Shown here piece after piece: positions 55,652 through 64,000 of a DNA stretch of 64,000 bases. The notes beneath the pieces were generated by a model, which saw nothing but the letters and a program-made list of their open reading frames with translations, was not told the DNA's origin and searched no databases. Source of the stretch: Aliidiomarina celeris (GTDB taxonomy: Bacteria > Pseudomonadota > Gammaproteobacteria > Enterobacterales > Alteromonadaceae); contig NZ_QMIL01000001.1 of NCBI RefSeq assembly GCF_003316875.1, positions 310,001 to 374,000 on the forward strand, read 5' to 3'. The first letter of the stretch is position 1. Each line of letters opens with the position of its first letter. A program made the position numbers and the translations under genes.

Positions 55652-56296
55652 TCAGGCCAACTCACCTTTCACTAATGGAACAAAGCGCACTTCGCCACTT
55701 TTTTGTTCGCGATAGTCGTCGCCAAAGCGTTCAATCACTCTAAGTTCCTGCTGCCTATCGCCCACAGGAATGACCAAACGGCCACCGTCTGGGTTCAATT
55801 GTGCCAATAACGCCTCTGGAACCTGTACGGCTGCCGCGGTCACCAAAATACCATCAAAAGGTGCTTTACTGCGCCACCCTTCCCAACCGTCGCCATGGCG
55901 CATTTGAATATTATGCAGTTCGAGTTGTTTCATCCGCCGCTTGGCTTGGTATTGCAAAGCACTAATGCGTTCAACCGAAAACACCTGCTCGATAAGTTGT
56001 GCCAATACTGCGGTTTGATATCCCGAACCCGTACCAATTTCGAGTACTTTTTGCATGGGTCGCTCGGCTTGGCGCAATATGGCTGTCATTTTCGCCACAA
56101 TAAAAGGTTGGGAAATGGTTTGCCCATTGCCAATCGGCAATGCTGTGTTTTCGTAAGCTTTGTGCACCAACGACTCTGGCATAAACGCGTGGCGCGGCGT
56201 TCTTGCCATAATATCCAGCACTGTTGTGTCTGCTATTCCTAATTGCGCTAACTGCGCAACCAGTTTGCGTGCTTGACCTTGAAAGTTTTTAAGCAT
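55652..56296 (-). CDS. pcm: Protein-L-isoaspartate O-methyltransferase
   Basis: A 214-residue SAM-dependent repair enzyme that methylates isoaspartyl residues. TPRHAFMPESLVHKAYENTALPIGNGQTISQPFIVA and VLEIGTGSGYQTAVLAQL (motif I) are diagnostic. E. coli Pcm is 208 residues. It overlaps surE by eight bases, the standard surE-pcm-nlpD-rpoS order. Confidence 0.96.
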   Translation of the reverse strand: MLKNFQGQARKLVAQLAQLGIADTTVLDIMARTPRHAFMPESLVHKAYENTALPIGNGQTISQPFIVAKMTAILRQAERPMQKVLEIGTGSGYQTAVLAQLIEQVFSVERISALQYQAKRRMKQLELHNIQMRHGDGWEGWRSKAPFDGILVTAAAVQVPEALLAQLNPDGGRLVIPVGDRQQELRVIERFGDDYREQKSGEVRFVPLVKGELA

Positions 56297-57038
56297 TTTC
56301 GGTTAACCATGTTTCTACGTGTTGCCAGTCTTGGTGAGCAGTCATGTCTACGGTAAGCGGCGTTATCGACACATACCCGTCGCGCACGGCCGCAAAGTCT
56401 GTGCCCGGGCCGTCGTCACGTTGGTCGCCTACCGGACCATACCAAAATATTTCGTGCCCGCGCGGATCACTCGCTCGAATCATGCCACCGGCTCGGTGCC
56501 TACGGCCAAGCCGGGTCATACGCATACCTTTCAGTTGCTCGTAATCACAGTAAGGCACGTTCACATTCAAAATAAAGTCGGAGCTTAACGGTGCTTGTTT
56601 TAATTTTTCAACCAAATCAGCGACCACGCGCGCTGCTGTTTCATACCAGTCGTGGCCATGTTCAGCCATCGACACTGCAATAGCAGGAAACCCCATATGG
56701 CGGCCCTCGGTGGCTGCTGCAACAGTGCCCGAGTAAATAACATCGTCGCCCATATTCGGGGCATCATTTATTCCGGAAATAACGAGATCAGGCGCCAAAC
56801 TCAGCGGCGAATTGGTGCCAATGTGAACACAGTCGGTCGGTGTGCCATTGACACTGAAAAATCCATTTTCAAGCTGTTCAACTCGCAGCGGGTTATGTAA
56901 TGTTAAGGAATTACTGGCGCCACTGCAGTTCCGGTCAGGCGCAATCACCGTTACCTCGGCTTTGGGCTCTAACGCCTTGTACAACGCCGCTAAACCTGGC
57001 GCACGAACACCATCGTCGTTACTCAATAAAATGCGCAC
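56289..57038 (-). CDS. surE: 5'/3'-nucleotidase SurE
   Basis: A 249-residue SurE phosphatase that dephosphorylates nucleoside monophosphates and is important in stationary phase. The active-site [13 protein letters not shown] with its Asp pair, NCSGASNSLTLHNPLR, and ISGINDAPNMGDDVIYSGTVAAA are intact. The start is GTG with GGAG seven bases upstream. It overlaps truD by 20 bases. Confidence 0.96.
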   Translation of the reverse strand: MRILLSNDDGVRAPGLAALYKALEPKAEVTVIAPDRNCSGASNSLTLHNPLRVEQLENGFFSVNGTPTDCVHIGTNSPLSLAPDLVISGINDAPNMGDDVIYSGTVAAATEGRHMGFPAIAVSMAEHGHDWYETAARVVADLVEKLKQAPLSSDFILNVNVPYCDYEQLKGMRMTRLGRRHRAGGMIRASDPRGHEIFWYGPVGDQRDDGPGTDFAAVRDGYVSITPLTVDMTAHQDWQHVETWLTENA

Positions 57039-58077
57039 CAGAGCTCTCCTTTAATTGAACCAATTCGCGTAGCACCGACGTAGCAAATGCGCCGGCTTCC
57101 AAACGAAAGTGCAAACGCAAATGTTCGCCTTCCCAGTTCCATTCAAAATCTACCGGTCGTAACATCAGCGTGCGCCGATGTTGTTCAACACCCGCACGGA
57201 TTAAGCCGTCAAGCCACGCTTGATATGGTTCCAACACCGATGCCTCAAACCGTTCCGCCTCTGAAGCTTTCTCACTGCGCTCTATTTCATCGCGCGCTTT
57301 CTTTTTTCTACCCGGTAGGGGTGCCGTTATTGCAATATCACCTTCGGCTAAACGGGCGCGTACAGTATCATCAATGGTGTCGGCGAGAAAAAAGGAATGG
57401 CTCCCCTGCAATTGCATCGCGTCACCGGCTACCGGCTCTAAACCAAACGCAGCTAAACGCGCGTCTACAATCTGATTAAATAACCAAGACCGCGCCGCCG
57501 ACAACAATAAACTTCTCAGATTACGGTCTTTTACCCGCCGGCCAGCAAACATCGCCTTTGCCTTATCAATATTTCGCCCTTCATGACCAAATCGTTGAGG
57601 CCCAAAGTAATTAGGTACCCCTTGCGCAATGAGGCTTAAGCGCTGGTTCACTAAATCAGGTTCGGTCACCGAGCGGAGCAATATCGAAAACTCATTCGCT
57701 TGGTGAGTTCCTCGGCGCAATTTTCGACCACTTCTCACCTGTTTTAGAATTAGTGCACCCGGCTCTTCAAAGTGACTCCAATTCACCTCAGTTTTGGCGG
57801 GTAACTCCACCGAAAACCATTGTTGCGTAACGGCATGGCGGTCTTTCAAACCAGAAAAACTTACTTCGCGAGGCTGCACATTGGCAAAATCGGCGAGCTT
57901 TCTCGCTAGAAACTCCGTATTCATGCCGGTTTTTTGAATATAGAGCCAATGATGCTGCCCTGCTGCATTTGGCTCCGGCTCGAAACCAAGAATTTCATTC
58001 ACGATAAAGTCTTCGGGTTCTGCCTTGAACACAGCTTCTGCAAGTGGCTTTCCGTACAAATACTTAAGCTCAGTCAT
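57019..58077 (-). CDS. truD: tRNA pseudouridine(13) synthase TruD
   Basis: A 352-residue pseudouridine synthase acting on U13 of tRNA-Glu. The catalytic motif [17 protein letters not shown] with Asp, and the TruD insertion domain with [12 protein letters not shown], are present. E. coli TruD has 349 residues. It overlaps ispF by eight bases and surE by 20. Confidence 0.95.
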   Translation of the reverse strand: MTELKYLYGKPLAEAVFKAEPEDFIVNEILGFEPEPNAAGQHHWLYIQKTGMNTEFLARKLADFANVQPREVSFSGLKDRHAVTQQWFSVELPAKTEVNWSHFEEPGALILKQVRSGRKLRRGTHQANEFSILLRSVTEPDLVNQRLSLIAQGVPNYFGPQRFGHEGRNIDKAKAMFAGRRVKDRNLRSLLLSAARSWLFNQIVDARLAAFGLEPVAGDAMQLQGSHSFFLADTIDDTVRARLAEGDIAITAPLPGRKKKARDEIERSEKASEAERFEASVLEPYQAWLDGLIRAGVEQHRRTLMLRPVDFEWNWEGEHLRLHFRLEAGAFATSVLRELVQLKESSGAHFIE

Positions 58078-58555
58078 GCTCTGCCACTAACAAAACAGCC
58101 GCCATCGCTGCTATGCCCTCTTTACGGCCCGTAAAACCTAATCCTTCTGTGGTGGTAGCTTTAATATTTACACGGCTTTGCGGCAGCTTTAATACCTCTG
58201 CAACTCGCATTTTTATTTGTTCTCTGTGTGGATTTATTTTCGGCCGTTCACAAATAACCGTTAAATCAATATTACTAATGCTGTACCCGAGCGCTCGCAC
58301 GCGGTCCATAACCGCTGTCAGTAACGTGCTACTATCGGCACCTTTAAACTGCGGATCATTATCGGGAAACCACAAGCCAATGTCGCCTTCGCCAATGGCG
58401 CCCAAAAGAGCATCCGTTAATGCATGTAACAAAACATCGCCGTCGGAGTGAGCAACAAGGCCCTGCTCGTACGGAATATCAATACCCCCAATGCGTACTG
58501 GCCCTTCGCCACCAAATTTATGTACGTCGTAGCCTTGACCAATTCGAATATTCAA
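58070..58555 (-). CDS. ispF: 2-C-methyl-D-erythritol 2,4-cyclodiphosphate synthase
   Basis: A 161-residue MECDP synthase of the MEP isoprenoid pathway. The zinc site in [37 protein letters not shown] and the C-terminal [17 protein letters not shown] are diagnostic. The start is TTG (58555) with GAGG upstream. Adjacent to ispD, as usual. Confidence 0.96.
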   Translation of the reverse strand: MNIRIGQGYDVHKFGGEGPVRIGGIDIPYEQGLVAHSDGDVLLHALTDALLGAIGEGDIGLWFPDNDPQFKGADSSTLLTAVMDRVRALGYSISNIDLTVICERPKINPHREQIKMRVAEVLKLPQSRVNIKATTTEGLGFTGRKEGIAAMAAVLLVAEHD

Positions 58556-58568
58556 TGCTTAACCTCTT

Positions 58569-59267
58569 TTAATTTTTCCCGATTTCGTTCGCCAAGAGCG
58601 CAGACACCATAATGAGGTCGTCTTGACTGGTAATCTTTCGTAATTTGGCTTCGCCTTCAACCAACGCCGGTCGGTGCCCAGCCCATTCCATCGCAGACGA
58701 CTCGTCGGTAATCTCTATACCTGCTTTGAGTGCGCCGGTAAGTGCGCTGTATAGCCGCTCGACCTGGAAAACCTGAGGCGTGAACGCATGCCACAGCGCC
58801 CGTCGATCAATCGTTTGTTCTACCGAACCTGCGTGCGCCATTTTCATCGTATCCCACGCGGGCATAGCCACTATCGCACCCTGTTCTGGTTGTTCTGCTG
58901 CGCGCACAAGCAAAGCCTTGAGTACGGTAAGAGAGAGCCCGGGTCGGGCGGCATCATGTACTGCAACCATAGTATTTGCTGGCCACTCGTTCCGAGCTTG
59001 GCTCAAAGCACTAAGAACAGACTCGGCTCGAGTAGTGCCGCCTTGAACACGGCGTACGCGTGGGTGTTGCGCTATGGGTAAAGAAGCAAAGTAAGGATCT
59101 TGCGCTTGCACGGCCACATAAACACATTCCACGAGATTGCCGTTTAACAACGCCTCTACACTATGCTCAAGAATAGTTCGCTCCCCCAACTGCAAATATT
59201 GCTTGGGTCGGTCAGACTGCATCCGCTGACCAATACCTGCCGCAGGTACAATGGCTATCACAGTCAC
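58569..59267 (-). CDS. ispD: 2-C-methyl-D-erythritol 4-phosphate cytidylyltransferase
   Basis: A 232-residue nucleotidyltransferase that makes CDP-ME. PAAGIGQRMQSDRPKQYLQL (phosphate loop) and VHDAARPGLS are the family motifs. The start is GTG, overlapping the ftsB stop (GTGA). It works directly before IspF in the pathway. Confidence 0.95.
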   Translation of the reverse strand: MTVIAIVPAAGIGQRMQSDRPKQYLQLGERTILEHSVEALLNGNLVECVYVAVQAQDPYFASLPIAQHPRVRRVQGGTTRAESVLSALSQARNEWPANTMVAVHDAARPGLSLTVLKALLVRAAEQPEQGAIVAMPAWDTMKMAHAGSVEQTIDRRALWHAFTPQVFQVERLYSALTGALKAGIEITDESSAMEWAGHRPALVEGEAKLRKITSQDDLIMVSALLANEIGKN

Positions 59268-59551
59268 TGTGGATTATTGTCCTTATCGATCAAGCGAAAA
59301 AAAGTCTCTTCTGGTTTTACCATACCCAGTTCATTACGCGCGCGCTCTTCAATGGCTTCATGTGCCTCGCGCAAGTCTTCAATGTCGGCATAGAGTAATT
59401 CGTTTCGTTGTTTTAGTGCATTGTTCGACTCGGCCTGGCGCTCCACATCTGCTTGTAATTGGCGCAAGTCGCCGGCGCCGTACTGACCGAACCATATTCG
59501 GTACTGCAGTAGCGCTACAATTGCGAGCATAACTAAGGTAAGTACGCGCAT
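59264..59551 (-). CDS. ftsB: Cell division protein FtsB
   Basis: A 95-residue divisome protein with one N-terminal transmembrane helix (residues ~3-20) and a periplasmic coiled coil (DLRQLQADVERQAESNNALKQRNELLYADIEDLREA) ending ELGMVKPEETFFRLI. It bridges FtsL and FtsQ. Overlaps ispD by four bases, the usual arrangement. Confidence 0.94.
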   Translation of the reverse strand: MRVLTLVMLAIVALLQYRIWFGQYGAGDLRQLQADVERQAESNNALKQRNELLYADIEDLREAHEAIEERARNELGMVKPEETFFRLIDKDNNPQ

Positions 59552-59632
59552 GAGGATTCGTTTCCAATCCGTTCGTTAGCAACAAAGAGTAAACATTATG
59601 ACGAGTTTAAGAGGAAGAAAAAACCCCTATCT

Positions 59633-60256
59633 TTAACCACGCTTGGGTAATGTTGCGCGGGTGAAGTTTTGCCAATGAATAAGAGAGCTCAACAGCAGCT
59701 CCCGCAACGACAATACATTAGGCGCTAGCCTACCATGGTCGCTCCATCGGTGCCCTGCACAGGCAGCAGACATGCTTTGTTTAGAGGGTTTTAATACGCG
59801 AATTGATTGTTGTTCCAACGAGTCGCCCAAAAAGCTACACCAACCCCAACGGTTCAAATGAAAACGCTGTTGGCCATAGTCAACACGATCCACGCTGTCG
59901 AGTTTGACGTGCCATTCAAAGTCTTGCGCTACCATTACCGGTAACGGTAACCCGGGCGCAACATGTTGCTCAATCCAATGTGCAAAGCGTTGCGTTGGTT
60001 TGCTTATAATCGGCTTACTTTGTTGCGGCGCTTGCCAACTTGCATTTTGCAAATCGAGAATCAGCGGTGTGTCTGCTTCCAATAACCGCCAGGCGGCAAG
60101 TTTTACGTAATAAGGCAGGCTTCGTAATTTGCGGCGCAGCCGGTCAGCGTTATCGTCGCTATAAACAAGAGTATTCAACTCTCGTTCATAAATTGCATTA
60201 CACAGCTCTGCATGGGCAGAGCTGTGTTGTTTTAGAGCAAAAATGTCCGACTGCAT
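59633..60256 (-). CDS. Protein of unknown function between eno and ftsB (207 aa)
   Basis: I do not recognise this protein. It is soluble, without signal peptide or membrane segment. Features: a helical, charged N-terminal third (ELNTLVYSDDNADRLRRKLRSLPYYVKLAAWRLLEAD), a region rich in Trp and His (HWIEQHVAPGLPLPVM..FEWHVKLD..FHLNRWGWC), and a Cys- and His-containing stretch SAACAGHRWSDHG. It begins 17 bases after eno and ends 81 bases before ftsB, so it belongs to the same transcript. No strong Shine-Dalgarno precedes the ATG. The long, uninterrupted frame and codon use like the neighbours argue that it is real. Confidence 0.72.
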   Translation of the reverse strand: MQSDIFALKQHSSAHAELCNAIYERELNTLVYSDDNADRLRRKLRSLPYYVKLAAWRLLEADTPLILDLQNASWQAPQQSKPIISKPTQRFAHWIEQHVAPGLPLPVMVAQDFEWHVKLDSVDRVDYGQQRFHLNRWGWCSFLGDSLEQQSIRVLKPSKQSMSAACAGHRWSDHGRLAPNVLSLRELLLSSLIHWQNFTRATLPKRG

Positions 60257-60273
60257 TTTAGCCGCGAATTGCT

Positions 60274-63232
<2,959 letters not shown>

Positions 63233-63328
63233 TCAAGGTGAATGATTGGTTTGGAAAAGTACTTAAGACGGGAAAATAGTATACCCGAGGCTTTGCCTTT
63301 CAACAATCATTCAGTGCAGGAATTCCGC

Positions 63329-64000
63329 TTACTCTTTTTTCTTTGCCTGTTGCCAAAAGGCCTCTAATTGTTCGAGCGAGTAATGGTCGAAGTTCCCAGC
63401 TCCCTGGGCAACCGCGCTTTCTACATGACCAAAACGGCGCATAAACTTTTGATTGGTGCGCGCCAAAGCGGTTTCTGGATTCACCTTGGCATGTCGGGCT
63501 AAATTAACCACCGCAAAGAGCAAGTCACCAATTTCCTCTTCCACATGGTTTATATTTATCTCGGTTTCAGTTAAGGCTTCTCGAACCTCGGCGAGTTCTT
63601 CTTCTATTTTTTCAAGCACTGGCGCTATCGTGTGCCAGTCAAAGCCAACGCTCGCTGCCCGTTTTTGTATTTTCATGGCCTTTAAAATGGCTGGCAAATT
63701 GTTGGGAACATCGGCAAAAACAGTCTCGTTCCCGCCCTTCTCTTCCCGTTCGGACCTTTTTAAAGCTTCCCAGCGCTGCTTCACCTCATGTGCGTCACTC
63801 ACGGTTTCAGAGCCAAACACATGAGGGTGTCGGCGAATTAATTTTTCCGCCATGGCCTGTGCAATATCGTCAAAGTCGAACCATTGGCTTTCTTTTCCAA
63901 GTTGTGCGTAAAACACCACTTGGAACAGCAAGTCGCCGAGCTCGCCTTGCAACGCCGCCCGTTCAGTTTGGTTTGAGCCCTCTTCAACTGCGCCTAAATC
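63329..64000 (-). CDS. mazG: Nucleoside triphosphate pyrophosphohydrolase MazG (start lies outside the window)
   Basis: The C-terminal 223 residues of MazG, which hydrolyses dNTPs/NTPs to monophosphates. GELGDLLFQVVFYAQLGKE is the end of the first MazG repeat, and EEIGDLLFAVVNLARHAKVNPETALARTNQKFMRRF is the second. The frame remains open to base 64000 and residues there (EEG..TERAALQGELGD) continue the family alignment, so the true start is beyond the edge. A TTG at 63952 is not the start. It ends 111 bases before pyrG. Confidence 0.95.
   Translation of the reverse strand, partial: DLGAVEEGSNQTERAALQGELGDLLFQVVFYAQLGKESQWFDFDDIAQAMAEKLIRRHPHVFGSETVSDAHEVKQRWEALKRSEREEKGGNETVFADVPNNLPAILKAMKIQKRAASVGFDWHTIAPVLEKIEEELAEVREALTETEININHVEEEIGDLLFAVVNLARHAKVNPETALARTNQKFMRRFGHVESAVAQGAGNFDHYSLEQLEAFWQQAKKKE

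Overview
The window is a compact, ordinary-looking chromosomal segment of a gammaproteobacterium. Gene content and order (clpA-clpS/cspD, yejK-yejL-yejM, pspABC/pspF-sapABCDF, recA-pncC-mutS/rpoS-nlpD-pcm-surE-truD-ispFD-ftsB, eno-pyrG-mazG) fit the Alteromonadales. The many secreted peptidases together with complete Phe/Tyr and Met catabolism suggest a protein-degrading marine bacterium such as Idiomarina or a close relative; that genus guess is inference. I see no prophage, insertion sequence, CRISPR array, rRNA or plasmid feature. One tRNA gene, tRNA-Pro(GGG), is present. Coding density is very high, and both ends cut a gene: clpA on the left and mazG on the right.

Layout. 1-1.5 kb: N-degron proteolysis (clpA, clpS) divergent from cspD. 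1.6-4.6 kb: yejK (ndpA) divergent from yejL-yejM(lapC). 4.6-9.7 kb: tRNA-Pro, two small membrane proteins, threonine aldolase, and a run of poorly characterised envelope genes (TraF-like barrel, YgjV, a small lipoprotein, DUF192, a PEGA-like lipoprotein). 9.8-17 kb: waaA, a YvcK-family gene, and two large exported peptidases (M14 and S9). 17-23.2 kb: dcd-apbC divergent from metG-rlmI, then a PilZ protein, hspQ and a HIT hydrolase. 23.2-28.7 kb: gamma-glutamyltransferase with a small lipoprotein, a rhombosortase and a DPP-IV-type S9 peptidase. 28.8-37.1 kb: aromatic amino acid catabolism, consisting of the hpd-hmgA-fahA-maiA operon, tyrR, phhA-phhB and a methionine gamma-lyase-like gene. 37.2-45.2 kb: phage-shock operon pspABC divergent from pspF, which overlaps sapABCDF. 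45.3-49.3 kb: putP, rssA and an EAL-HDOD protein. 49.4-64 kb: recA, pncC and mutS, then a run of minus-strand genes from mazG to rpoS.

How the genes work together. Exported peptidases (M14, two S9, GGT) release peptides and amino acids, and PutP imports proline. PhhA/PhhB convert Phe to Tyr, and the hpd operon carries 4-hydroxyphenylpyruvate to fumarate and acetoacetate. TyrR sits between these two units. I find three TyrR-box-like palindromes: in front of tyrR itself (overlapping a TATAAT), upstream of phhA, and upstream of hpd. Other regulatory sites read directly are a sigma54 -24/-12 element in front of pspA, with the GAFTGA-bearing activator PspF encoded divergently, and a recA promoter with an embedded LexA box that closely resembles that of E. 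coli.

I found no clear new multi-gene system. The best leads for novelty are a 207-residue protein of unknown function between eno and ftsB, the envelope cluster at 4.9-9.7 kb, the translationally overlapping pspF-sapABCDF unit, an apparently substrate-less rhombosortase, and the TyrR regulon layout.
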